Notes: generated from the letters alone by a model not told the origin. Counted from the first letter of the stretch, positions 27,475-35,140 are shown. The stretch is DNA of 64,000 bases from Streptomyces cellulosae (GCF_000721105.1 NZ_JOEV01000020.1:62001-126000); one strand, 5' to 3'. A program made the numbers and translations.

Positions 27475-28191
27475 TCAGAGGCCGAGGCCCAGGCCGCCGC
27501 TGACCGGCACGACCGCGCCCGTGACGAACCCTGCTTCCTCGCCGGCGAGGAACCGGACCACGGCGGCCGCCTCCTCGGGCGTGCCCGTCCGGCGCAGTGG
27601 TGTCATCCGCAGGTACTCCTGGCGGCGCGCGTCCGTGACCTGCGCCAGCATGTCCGTCTCGATCAGCCCCGGCGAGACGACGTTGACGGTGATGTTGCGG
27701 GAGCCGAGCTCCCAGGCGAGCGACCGGGCGAGGCCGATGTGCGCCGACTTCGACGCGGCGTAGTTGGCCTGGCCCGGGGACCCCTGCGTGCCGACCACCG
27801 AGGACACGATGATCATCCGGCCCCAGCGGGCCGCCAGCATGTCCTGCGCGGCGTGCTGGAGGACCCGGTGCACACCGGTCAGATTGGTGTCCACCACATC
27901 CGTGAAGTCGCGGTCGCTCATCTTCAGCAGCAGGGTGTCGCGGGTGATGCCGGCGCTCGCGACCATGATCTCGACCGGGCCCTGTTCCGCGCGGACCTTG
28001 TCGAACGCGGTGGCCACCGCCTCGGCGTCCGTCACGTCGCACCGCACGCCGAACAGCCCCTTTGGCGGGGCCTCGCCGCGGTAGGTCACCGCGACCCGGT
28101 GGCCGTCGGCCGCCAGGGCGCGTGCCGTGGCCAGCCCGATGCCGCGGTTGCCGCCGCTGACGAAGACCGAACGGCTCACGAAGTCGCTCAC
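27475..28191 (-). CDS. FabG-type 3-ketoacyl-ACP reductase
   Basis: 238 residues. 'FVSGGNRGIGLATA' (NADPH), 'VASAGITRD', 'IVSSVVGTQGSPGQANYAASK' (Ser, Tyr, Lys) and 'NVVSPGLIETDM' match FabG/actinorhodin-KR type enzymes. It reduces the beta-keto group on the ACP. GTG start overlaps the stop of the FabF-like gene (GTGA), so translation is coupled. Confidence 0.93.
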   Translation of the reverse strand: MSDFVSRSVFVSGGNRGIGLATARALAADGHRVAVTYRGEAPPKGLFGVRCDVTDAEAVATAFDKVRAEQGPVEIMVASAGITRDTLLLKMSDRDFTDVVDTNLTGVHRVLQHAAQDMLAARWGRMIIVSSVVGTQGSPGQANYAASKSAHIGLARSLAWELGSRNITVNVVSPGLIETDMLAQVTDARRQEYLRMTPLRRTGTPEEAAAVVRFLAGEEAGFVTGAVVPVSGGLGLGL

Positions 28192-29432
28192 GGCGCCGTC
28201 ACCACCAGGACGCCGTTCTGCCCGCCGAAGCCGAACGAATGAGTGGCGGCCGCCTCGATCCGCATCGGCCGCGCCTCCTTGGTGACGACGTCCACCTCGA
28301 TCTCAGGGTCCTGGGCGTCCAGGTTCGCCGTCGGCGGCACCGTCTGGTGCTGCACGGCGAGCACCGTGTACGCGGCCTCCACCGCACCGGCAGCGCCCAG
28401 CAGATGGCCGACCGCTCCCTTGGTCGAGGTCACCGCCGGGTGATCGCCCACGACGCGGCGGATCACACGGGACTCCGTCACGTCGTTGAGCGGGGTCGAC
28501 GTGCCGTGGGCGTTGATGTGGACGATGTCCCGCGGTTCGACCAGGGCGTCGGCGTACGCCGCCCGGATGGCCCGCTCCACGCCGGCCCCGCTCGGGTCCG
28601 GGGCGGAGGGGTGGTAGCCGTCGGCGGAGGCGCCGTACCCGCTGATGTTGGCCCGGACCCGGGCCCGCCGCGCCCTGGCGTCGTCCGCCCGTTCCAGGAC
28701 CAGCACCGCCGCGCCCTCGGCCGCGACGAATCCGTCGCGGTCGGCGTCGAACGGCCGGGACGCCGCCTCGGGGGCGTCCGTCCGCGTCGACAGGGCACCC
28801 ATCCTCTGCATGGCGGCGATCGTCGTCCGGGTCAGCGACGCCTCCGAGCCGCCGGCGAGCACGATGTCGCACATCCCGGACTCCAGCAGGTGCCGGGCCG
28901 TGCCGATCGCGGTCGGGCCGGAGGCGCAGGCCGTGGAGACCACCATGTTGGGGCCGCCCGCCTTGAGGTCGATCGCCACGTAGCCGGCGATCATGTTGAC
29001 CGGTGACTTCACCATCAGGAAGGGCGAGACGAAGTCCTCGCCCTCGTCCCGGAACGTGTCGTGCTCCCGTTCGTAACTGGCCGCCCCGCCGAGCGAGTTG
29101 CCCATGACGACGCCGACGCGGGCGCCGTCCCAGGTGCTCGTGTCGAGCCCCGCGTCGGCGACGGCTTGCCGGGCCGCCGCCACGGCGAGCTGGTTCACCC
29201 GGTCCATCCGCCAGGCCCGGCGGGCGCCGAGCAGGGCGGCCGGGTCGAAGTCGGGGACGCGACAGCTGAAGTCGACCGTCAGACCTTCGAGGTTCGGGTC
29301 GCGGGTGGCGGTCGAGCGGCCCGAGGTGACGAGGTCCCAGTTCGCCTCGACACCGGTGCCGGCGGGCGTCACCAGGCCCAGTCCGGTGACGGCGACGTCG
29401 AAGCGCTGGGTGCGGCGCGCCGTGATCGTCAC
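28188..29432 (-). CDS. FabF-type beta-ketoacyl-ACP synthase II
   Basis: 414 residues with a complete elongating KS site: Cys169 ('VVSTACASGP'), His309 ('INAHGTSTP') and His343 ('GAVGHLLGAAG'). There is one KS and no chain-length-factor partner in the cluster, unlike aromatic type II PKSs. GTG start overlaps the ACP stop (GTGA). It would extend the chain made by the FabH-like enzyme on the adjacent ACP. Confidence 0.94.
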   Translation of the reverse strand: MTITARRTQRFDVAVTGLGLVTPAGTGVEANWDLVTSGRSTATRDPNLEGLTVDFSCRVPDFDPAALLGARRAWRMDRVNQLAVAAARQAVADAGLDTSTWDGARVGVVMGNSLGGAASYEREHDTFRDEGEDFVSPFLMVKSPVNMIAGYVAIDLKAGGPNMVVSTACASGPTAIGTARHLLESGMCDIVLAGGSEASLTRTTIAAMQRMGALSTRTDAPEAASRPFDADRDGFVAAEGAAVLVLERADDARARRARVRANISGYGASADGYHPSAPDPSGAGVERAIRAAYADALVEPRDIVHINAHGTSTPLNDVTESRVIRRVVGDHPAVTSTKGAVGHLLGAAGAVEAAYTVLAVQHQTVPPTANLDAQDPEIEVDVVTKEARPMRIEAAATHSFGFGGQNGVLVVTAP

Positions 29433-29671
29433 GCCGCCTCCTGCTGCCGGGCCCCGATGAGCGCGATGACGTCCGCGACGGTCGCGTCGCCGGGCAGCTC
29501 GCTGTCGTCGATGACGACGCCGAACTCCTTCTGGACCGACACGACCAGCTCGACCAGGGCGAGCGAGTCCATCTCCAGGTCCTCGAGGGTGCTCGTCGGG
29601 CTGATCTCGTCGGCGCCCAGGCCGAACTTCTCGACGAGGATGGCGGCGAAACGCTCGTGCATGCTGCTCAT
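29429..29671 (-). CDS. Acyl carrier protein
   Basis: 80 residues, acidic, helical. The phosphopantetheine Ser36 lies in 'LEDLEMDSLALVELVVSV'. AGGAGAG sits five bases before the ATG. Having its own ACP shows that the pathway keeps intermediates apart from primary fatty-acid synthesis. It is the first gene after a 59-base gap from the KSIII-like gene and is coupled to the KS by GTGA. Confidence 0.94.
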   Translation of the reverse strand: MSSMHERFAAILVEKFGLGADEISPTSTLEDLEMDSLALVELVVSVQKEFGVVIDDSELPGDATVADVIALIGARQQEAA

Positions 29672-29730
29672 GACTCTCTCCTGTGGGGTTGGCCGGTGAT
29701 CGACCGGCGAACGGGTTACGGGGTGGCGGG

Positions 29731-30771
29731 TCAGCGGGCCCCGGGCCGGCTGACGATCGCCGCGGTGAAGGTGAAGCCGCCGCCTCCGTTGAGCACAAGG
29801 GCGTACTGGCCCGGCTCCAGCAGGTCGCCGGAGGCGAGGTCGGCCAGGTTGGCGTTGAGGTCACCGGCCCCGACGTGGCCGCTGGTGCGGCCGAGGTCCA
29901 GCAGCTCGGCCGGCGTGCTGTCGGCCAGCGGCGGGATGTAGGCCTGCTCCAGCGCCTTGACGCCGAGCCGGGGCAGGACCGCGTAGCGCAGCCGGGGATC
30001 GTCGGGAGCCAGGCCGGCGTCGGCCAGGCTCTCCGCGACGACGGCCGTGACCTTCTCGTACGCGATCTTGTGGAAGACGTCGATGCCCTGATCGCGCACG
30101 AAGACCTTCTTCGGCCGGCGCACGTCGATCATCGGCCCGTGCCCGAGCGGCGTCGCGTCGAGCCCGTCGTCGCCGCGGTGCATGACCTCCAGCTCGGCCG
30201 CCGCCGTGGTGGCCAGCGCGTGCAGCACCAGGTCGGTGTGGTGGGGGCCTTCACGCCGGTGCACCAGCACCGCCGTGCCCGCGTCGCCGGCGGCCATGCC
30301 GTAGTCGGTCAGCCACCGGTCCCAGCTGGGCAGCAGGAAACGGTCGGCCGTGGTGACCAGTGCGGGCCCGGCGTCCGGGTCGCCCTGGAGCCGGGTGGCG
30401 GCCAGCTCGATGCCGATCGCCCCGCCGTTGCACTGCTGGAGCAGTCCGATGGGGGTGGCCCGGTCGGCGCCCAGCCGGTGGGCGATGTAGTGCGGCGCCG
30501 ACCAGGCGTCGTGCCCCTGGTGATGGACGCAGGCGTGCAGCACCAGGGACAGCTCCAAGGGGTCGCACCGGCCATGGGCCAGTACGGCCTGGGCGGCCGC
30601 GACGGCCATGTCGGGCGGCGCGGTGTCCTCGGACACCGGCAGCTCGGTGTACCCGAGGGCCCGGGCGGTACGGGTGTCGACGTGCCCGGCGGCGATGGCG
30701 TCCTCGGTGCTCTGCCGGGTCGGCGGGTACCAGAGGCCGGCCGTCAGGCCCAGCGGGGCGGCGAGCCTCAT
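29731..30771 (-). CDS. KSIII-like acyltransferase/ketosynthase homologue 2
   Basis: 346 residues, paralogue of the protein at 19467-20504. Cys114 in 'GLLQQCNGGAIGIELA' is kept. The His position of FabH reads 'YAVLPRLGVKAL' (Pro267 aligned) and the Asn position reads 'GHVGAGD' (His299, Asp304). It probably transfers an acyl group, for example ester formation or starter loading, instead of decarboxylative condensation. ATGA overlap with the HAD gene upstream couples the two. Confidence 0.85.
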   Translation of the reverse strand: MRLAAPLGLTAGLWYPPTRQSTEDAIAAGHVDTRTARALGYTELPVSEDTAPPDMAVAAAQAVLAHGRCDPLELSLVLHACVHHQGHDAWSAPHYIAHRLGADRATPIGLLQQCNGGAIGIELAATRLQGDPDAGPALVTTADRFLLPSWDRWLTDYGMAAGDAGTAVLVHRREGPHHTDLVLHALATTAAAELEVMHRGDDGLDATPLGHGPMIDVRRPKKVFVRDQGIDVFHKIAYEKVTAVVAESLADAGLAPDDPRLRYAVLPRLGVKALEQAYIPPLADSTPAELLDLGRTSGHVGAGDLNANLADLASGDLLEPGQYALVLNGGGGFTFTAAIVSRPGAR

Positions 30772-31415
30772 GAGCTGCCGGCCTCCAGTCGAGGTTCGAG
30801 GGCGGCGATCGTCCCCTCGGTGGAAACGAAGTGGACGGCCTGCCAGCCGGCCGCCCGCGCGCCCTCGCAGTTGACTTCGAGGTCGTCGACCAGGACGCAC
30901 TCCTCGGCGGCAAAGCCGGCGCGCTTGGCGGCCAGTTCGAAGATCTCGCGCTGCGGCTTGCGCAAGCCCACCTCGAACGACATCACCAGGTCGTCGAAGA
31001 GTCCCTCCGGAGGAACCATCGCCCGCCAGTGCTCGTCCCAGGCCGGCACCATGTTCGACAGCATGCCGACGAAGACGCCCCGGCTCCGTATGTCGCGGAG
31101 CCAGTCGGTCCAGGCGCTGTTGGTCTCCCGCCCGGCGAACCACTTGGCGCCGAAGTCGGACAGGTCGACCCGCGCGTCGAAGCGTTCCAGCAGGACGGCC
31201 TCGACCTGTCGGGTCCACTCGTCCTGGGTGATCAGCGGCGTGTCGAGCGGTGCCATCGGGTCCGTCCCGTAGGAGTCGCCCACGGCCCGCATCGCTTCGT
31301 TCAACTGCTCGGCCACGGCGCCGGTGCGGGCGCAGAAGTCGCGCATTGTCACCGCCGTGGGTGGGGTGACGACGCCGCCGAAGTCGGACCAGACGGCGCG
31401 GACTGTCGTTGTCAT
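30768..31415 (-). CDS. HAD-superfamily hydrolase
   Basis: 215 residues of HAD-IA type: motif I 'WSDFGGVV' (Asp11), motif II 'MLSN' (Ser120), Lys153 in 'LRKPQREIF' and motif IV 'VLVDDLEVN' (Asp177/178). The second Asp of the DxD phosphatase motif is Gly13, so normal acid catalysis is missing. In AfsA-dependent clusters (for example mmfP, srrP) a phosphatase removes the DHAP-derived phosphate; this gene is placed to do so but the motif is a caution. It overlaps afsA-like and KSIII-like genes by ATGA on both sides. Confidence 0.87.
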   Translation of the reverse strand: MTTTVRAVWSDFGGVVTPPTAVTMRDFCARTGAVAEQLNEAMRAVGDSYGTDPMAPLDTPLITQDEWTRQVEAVLLERFDARVDLSDFGAKWFAGRETNSAWTDWLRDIRSRGVFVGMLSNMVPAWDEHWRAMVPPEGLFDDLVMSFEVGLRKPQREIFELAAKRAGFAAEECVLVDDLEVNCEGARAAGWQAVHFVSTEGTIAALEPRLEAGSS

Positions 31416-32401
31416 CGGTTCTCCTGCGTGGATGTGGGGGACAGCCGGACCTCGGTCGTGCAGACGACCGCGCCGTCCTGAAGGAACTCCACCGACAGCT
31501 GTTCGCCGGAGGCCTTTCCCACCGCTTCGACCGGCGAGTCGAGCTCGACGAAGCGGCCGAAAGCGGCGGACAGCCGGGTGGCGTAGCGGGGCTCGCCCAC
31601 GGCGAACACGGCGAGTTGGCGTGCCGCCTCGACCATGACCATGGCCGGCACGTGGTCCAGGGGATGGTCGAAGATGCCCCGGTTCGACACCGGCGGCGCC
31701 AGCAGGGCACGCGCCCCGTCGGGCGTCCGGCGGGCGTCGGCCAGCACCACGTTGCGCCGGTCGTGGCGTCCCACCAGCGCGGGTGCGACCGGTGGTGCCC
31801 AAGTGAGCTCGGGCGCGTCAGACATCGGCGGCGGTGTCGTACGGCGCATGGCGCGGAACGCCCGGTACTCGGGGCCCGGGAGGTAACCGACGCCGATGCG
31901 GCTGGTGCCGACGAGCCGGCCGGCCAGGTGCAGGGCGATCTCGACCTGCAGGGAACGCAGTTCGCCGCGGCGCCTGCGTGGATCGCGGGTGGTGACCAGC
32001 ATCCGCAGCTCACCGGGGGCGGTGCCGAGATCAAGGGCGGGGGAGTCCACCAGCTCGGTCTCCCAGCGCGTGACCAGGAACGACGTTCCGGCGGGAACGT
32101 CGAGCCAGCGGTGCACCACCACGGTGGCCGCCTGGCGACCGCATTCGAGCAGCAACAGCGAGTCGGCCGCGGCCGGCTGGGTCAGGTGGTCGTTGTAGTA
32201 CGGGTGGCTGCACGGTAGTTGGGCGGCGACCAGGTACCGGTCGTCGTCGACGCGCTCCGCGTCGGTGATGAACACCTCGGCGAGGGCCGCCCGGTGCACG
32301 AGGGAACGCTCGACGGTGCTCTCGAAGGACAGCCCGTCGGCCGCGGCGGAGGACAGGACCGAGGCCTCGTACAGTCCGGGCTTCTCGTCTGCAACGGTCA
32401 T
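31412..32401 (-). CDS. AfsA/ScbA-family butyrolactone-synthase-like protein
   Basis: 329 residues with two AfsA hotdog repeats: residues about 34-95 ('VHRAALAEVFITDAERVDDD', 'HPYYND', 'DSLLLLECGRQAA') and about 205-265 ('ALVGRHDRRNVVLADAR', 'GIFDHPLDHVPAMVMVEAAR'). Characterised members join a beta-ketoacyl-ACP to dihydroxyacetone phosphate, or a pentulose in methylenomycin synthesis, on the way to butenolides. First gene of the operon; GGGAAGTGGA precedes the ATG. No ScbR/ArpA-type receptor is adjacent, which argues for a biosynthetic over a signalling role. Confidence 0.9.
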   Translation of the reverse strand: MTVADEKPGLYEASVLSSAAADGLSFESTVERSLVHRAALAEVFITDAERVDDDRYLVAAQLPCSHPYYNDHLTQPAAADSLLLLECGRQAATVVVHRWLDVPAGTSFLVTRWETELVDSPALDLGTAPGELRMLVTTRDPRRRRGELRSLQVEIALHLAGRLVGTSRIGVGYLPGPEYRAFRAMRRTTPPPMSDAPELTWAPPVAPALVGRHDRRNVVLADARRTPDGARALLAPPVSNRGIFDHPLDHVPAMVMVEAARQLAVFAVGEPRYATRLSAAFGRFVELDSPVEAVGKASGEQLSVEFLQDGAVVCTTEVRLSPTSTQENR

Positions 32402-32533
32402 TCCACTTCCCTGGTCGGATGCGCTCGGAAGGTTCGTGGTGCGCGGGAGGGGGACATCGGACGGTGTCGCCCTCCCGCGCAGAACCAACCTCGCAGCCCC
32501 CACTCGCGATCGGCCGTGTACCGGGAAGTGATT

Positions 32534-32551
32534 CGCTCAAGAAGCACTCAA
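32534..32551 (-). promoter_or_regulatory. Candidate SARP box upstream of the afsA-like operon
   Basis: On the minus strand TTGAGTG (32551-32545) and TTGAGCG (32540-32534) are direct heptamers separated by 4 bases, an 11-base period. This is the arrangement recognised by DnrI/ActII-ORF4-type SARPs. It lies 133 bases before the afsA-like ATG. The rest of 32402-32588 shows no gene. Confidence 0.5.
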
Positions 32552-32588
32552 GGTCTGGCCCAGGGGTGACCGAGGTGTTGCGGACGGC

Positions 32589-33134
32589 TCAGCCGAGCGC
32601 CTCCAGAATCCGGCTGAGCGGCAGGAGTTCGGCGCCCGCGCTCGCGAGTTCGCGCAGTGCGGTGGTGTGGCCGTGGGCGTCCCCGGCCGTGGTCGCGTCG
32701 GTGGGTATCACGGCCCGGTAGCCGAGGCGGAGCGCGGTGGTGGCGGTGGCGGCGATGCCGTGGGGGGTGGCGATCCCGGCCAGGACGACGCTGTCGGCTC
32801 CGTACGTCCGCAGCAGCGCGTGCAGTCCGAGGCCGCTTGCGGTGGCCCCCTGGAAGGCGTCGAGGCCGTGTTTGACGACCGTCTCCTCGCCCGCGGTGGG
32901 CAGGACCCCGTCGACCAGGCGGGTCTCGGGGTGGTCGGCGCCGCCGTCGGCGCCGTCCTCGCGCAGATAGCGGACGAAGACGACCGGTTCCCCGGCTTTT
33001 CGGAAGGTGTCGAGAAGGGCGGCGCACTCCGTGACCACCTCGGGCCCGGAGAGCGGGGCGAGGGGCAGTGCGGTGATCCATTCCTGGAGGTCGACGAGGA
33101 CGAGCACGGTGCCCGGACGAGTCAGAGTTCCCAT
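32589..33134 (-). CDS. Isochorismatase-like protein with Cys-to-Gly change
   Basis: 181 residues of cysteine-hydrolase (isochorismatase) fold: Asp15 in 'VLVLVDLQEW', Lys88 in 'TVVKHGLDAF', and 'VVLAGIATPHGIAATATTALRLGYRAVIPTDATTA'. The usual nucleophilic Cys aligns with Gly126. PhzD and true isochorismatases also have Gly here and cleave vinyl ethers, while nicotinamidases need the Cys. It could act on an enol-ether or isochorismate-like compound. Transcribed away from the exporter. Confidence 0.84.
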   Translation of the reverse strand: MGTLTRPGTVLVLVDLQEWITALPLAPLSGPEVVTECAALLDTFRKAGEPVVFVRYLREDGADGGADHPETRLVDGVLPTAGEETVVKHGLDAFQGATASGLGLHALLRTYGADSVVLAGIATPHGIAATATTALRLGYRAVIPTDATTAGDAHGHTTALRELASAGAELLPLSRILEALG

Positions 33135-33168
33135 CACGGCAGGCTAGCACCCGGACAACTGTCAAAGC

Positions 33169-33197
33169 TTGATGTCATATTCGAACTCTGATACATG
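33169..33197 (+). promoter_or_regulatory. Exporter promoter region with second MarR-type motif
   Basis: TTGATG (33169-33174) is a possible -35. TCGAACTCTGATACATG (33181-33197) matches the motif in the marR promoter at 15 of 17 bases and covers the spacer and -10 region. The minus strand of the same interval is upstream of the isochorismatase-like gene. Confidence 0.5.
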
Positions 33198-33254
33198 TAC
33201 GGACACGATGTTTTGCTCGATCACGACTGAGAGTCAGAAGGAGTGCACAACAAC

Positions 33255-34826
33255 ATGATTGACGTTCACGGCGAGGGCGATCACCGCCTGCGCCCTGCCA
33301 TGACGTTGGCGGCGGTCTGTCTGGCCGTCCTGGTGCTGCCCGCCTCACTGACCGGGACATCGGTGGCGCTGCCGACGATCGGGGCCGATCTCGGCTCCGG
33401 TCTGGAGCCGCTGCAATGGATCGTCAACGCCTACAACCTGACCTTCGCCAGCTTCATGCTGGCGCTCGGCTCGCTGGCCGACATAGTGGGCCGCAAGCGG
33501 ATGTTCGTCTTCGGCAGCCTGCTGTTCACGGCCTGCTCCCTGGTCGCCGCGCTCGCGGGCGACGTCATTCTGCTGGATGTGGCCCGCGGTCTGTCCGGAG
33601 TGGGCGCGGCGGCGTCCATGACCTCCGGTGCCGCGCTGCTGGCGACCACCTTCCAGGGCCCGGCCCTCGGTCGCGCGTTCGCGCTCCTGGGCTCGGCGGC
33701 CGGTATTGGCCTGGCGCTCGGCCCGTCCACCGCGGGGGCGCTCGTCAACGGCTTCGGCTGGCGCGCGGTCTTCGTCTCGTACGTGGTCATCGGTGTCCTG
33801 GTGCTGCTCGCGGTGCCCTTCATCAAGGAGTCCAAGGACCCCGACGCCAAGGGCGTCGACTGGGCCGGCGCCGGTACCTTCTCGGCGAGCCTGTTCCTGC
33901 TGACGCTCGCCATGGTCGAAGGCCCGCAGCTGGGCTGGTCCAGCGGTGCCGTGCTGGCCATGTTCGCCGGATTCGCCGTGCTGCTCGTGGTGTTCGTGAT
34001 CATCGAGGGCAGGCAGGAGCGTCCGATGTTCGACGTCTCGCTCTTCAAGCAGGTCCGCTTCCTGGCCTTCTGCCTGCTGCCGGTCGCCATCGCCTTCGGC
34101 TTCGTGTCCCTGCTGGTGCTGCTGCCCTCGTACCTGACCGGCGTCAACGGAGTCAGCGCCGGTGAGGCCGGCCTGACCATGCTGCTGCTCTCCGGCCCTG
34201 TCTTCGTCGTTCCGCTGCTCGCCGCCAAGCTGGTCGCGGCCGTCGGAAACCGCGTGGTGCTGTCCCTGAGCCTGCTGCTGATCGGCGCGGGCGCCGCGTG
34301 GCTGACGGTGATCCACCCGGGCATCGGCATGGGCGGCCTGGCCGGTCCGCTGCTGCTGATCGGCACCGGCATGGGTACCTCGGCAGGCCTGATCGACGGT
34401 CTGGCGGTCTCCTCGGTCAAGCCCGAGCGCGCCGGCATGGCCGCGGGCATGTTCAACACGATGCGCCTGGCAGGCGAGACGATCGCCATCGCCGCCATGG
34501 GCGCGATGCTGCTCAGCCTGACCCGCTCTCAGCTGACCGACACCGCTGCCCGCTACCCGGACGCCGGATCGGCCTCGGAGCTGGCGAACAACCTGGTCGG
34601 CGGTGATCTGGCCGGCGTCGGCGCCACCTTGCCCGCCGGGCGGCGCGGCGACCTCCTCGACGTCCTCGGCCAGGGCTACACGGACGCGTTCACCACGGTG
34701 CTGTGGGTCATCGCCGGCATCTGCGTGGTCGGCACGGTGATCGTGTACGTGATGCTGTCCGAGCGTCGCCCCGCCCCGGTCTCCGAGACGCCCGAGACGG
34801 CTCCGGAGCCCACACCGGCGGCCTGA
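33255..34826 (+). CDS. DHA2-family (14-TM) drug/metabolite exporter
   Basis: 523 residues, 14 predicted membrane helices. Motif A 'GSLADIVGRKRMFVFGS' and motif C-like 'GSAAGIGLALGPSTAGALVNGFGWRAVF' place it with EmrB/QacA proton antiporters. The ATG 33255 is chosen because AGAAGGAG lies 12 bases upstream and overlaps the earlier GTG. It probably exports the cluster product and gives self-resistance under MarR control. Confidence 0.92.
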   Translation: MIDVHGEGDHRLRPAMTLAAVCLAVLVLPASLTGTSVALPTIGADLGSGLEPLQWIVNAYNLTFASFMLALGSLADIVGRKRMFVFGSLLFTACSLVAALAGDVILLDVARGLSGVGAAASMTSGAALLATTFQGPALGRAFALLGSAAGIGLALGPSTAGALVNGFGWRAVFVSYVVIGVLVLLAVPFIKESKDPDAKGVDWAGAGTFSASLFLLTLAMVEGPQLGWSSGAVLAMFAGFAVLLVVFVIIEGRQERPMFDVSLFKQVRFLAFCLLPVAIAFGFVSLLVLLPSYLTGVNGVSAGEAGLTMLLLSGPVFVVPLLAAKLVAAVGNRVVLSLSLLLIGAGAAWLTVIHPGIGMGGLAGPLLLIGTGMGTSAGLIDGLAVSSVKPERAGMAAGMFNTMRLAGETIAIAAMGAMLLSLTRSQLTDTAARYPDAGSASELANNLVGGDLAGVGATLPAGRRGDLLDVLGQGYTDAFTTVLWVIAGICVVGTVIVYVMLSERRPAPVSETPETAPEPTPAA

Positions 34827-34847
34827 CACGGGCGACAAAACCGTGGG

Positions 34848-34923
34848 CGAGGGCCCGCGACCTGGATGGGGACGATGTTGGTCAAATGACCAACATCGTC
34901 CCTGGACGGGGCGCGGGCCCTCG
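34848..34923. repeat. 76-base two-tier hairpin downstream of the exporter
   Basis: The outer arms CGAGGGCCCGCG (34848-34859) and CGCGGGCCCTCG (34912-34923) pair over 12 bp. The inner arms 34870-34884 and 34887-34901 pair over 15 bp with a 2-base loop. A symmetrical 10x10 unpaired zone separates them, and both share the same centre. A terminator is likely; cruciform or protein binding is possible. Confidence 0.75.
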
Positions 34924-34979
34924 GCATGCCGGAGCGCGGCGCCGCACTCCGGCCGGCGGCGGCTCACGCCCCGATCCGT

Positions 34980-35140
34980 GCTGAGCCGCCGGTGCGGTGT
35001 CCGGGTCGAGCGGAGCGAACTCCGGGGGGATCCAGAACGTCGCGTCCACGCCGTCGCGCCGCCACCACGCCCGTAGATCCGTTGGCATCGGCAGTACCAG
35101 CCGGTCCTCCGCGGCGGCGAGCCGCTCCGTGCCCGCCGCC
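34980..35140 (-). pseudogene. Fragment resembling SMI1/KNR4-type protein
   Basis: In one minus-strand frame the text 'ERLAAAEDRLVLPMPTDLRAWWRRD' followed by 'GVDATFWIPPEFAPLDPDT' looks like the start of a SMI1/KNR4-like domain, then similarity stops. No whole gene fits. The identification is tentative. Confidence 0.4.

Noticed and set aside
28188..29671. Minimal aromatic type II PKS (KS-CLF-ACP)
   Set aside because: There is only one KS with an intact Cys and no chain-length factor, cyclase or aromatase.
31412..32401. A plain gamma-butyrolactone signalling locus
   Set aside because: No ArpA/ScbR-type receptor or its typical divergent operator lies beside the AfsA-like gene; the neighbours are biosynthetic. 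Not excluded, but not the best reading.
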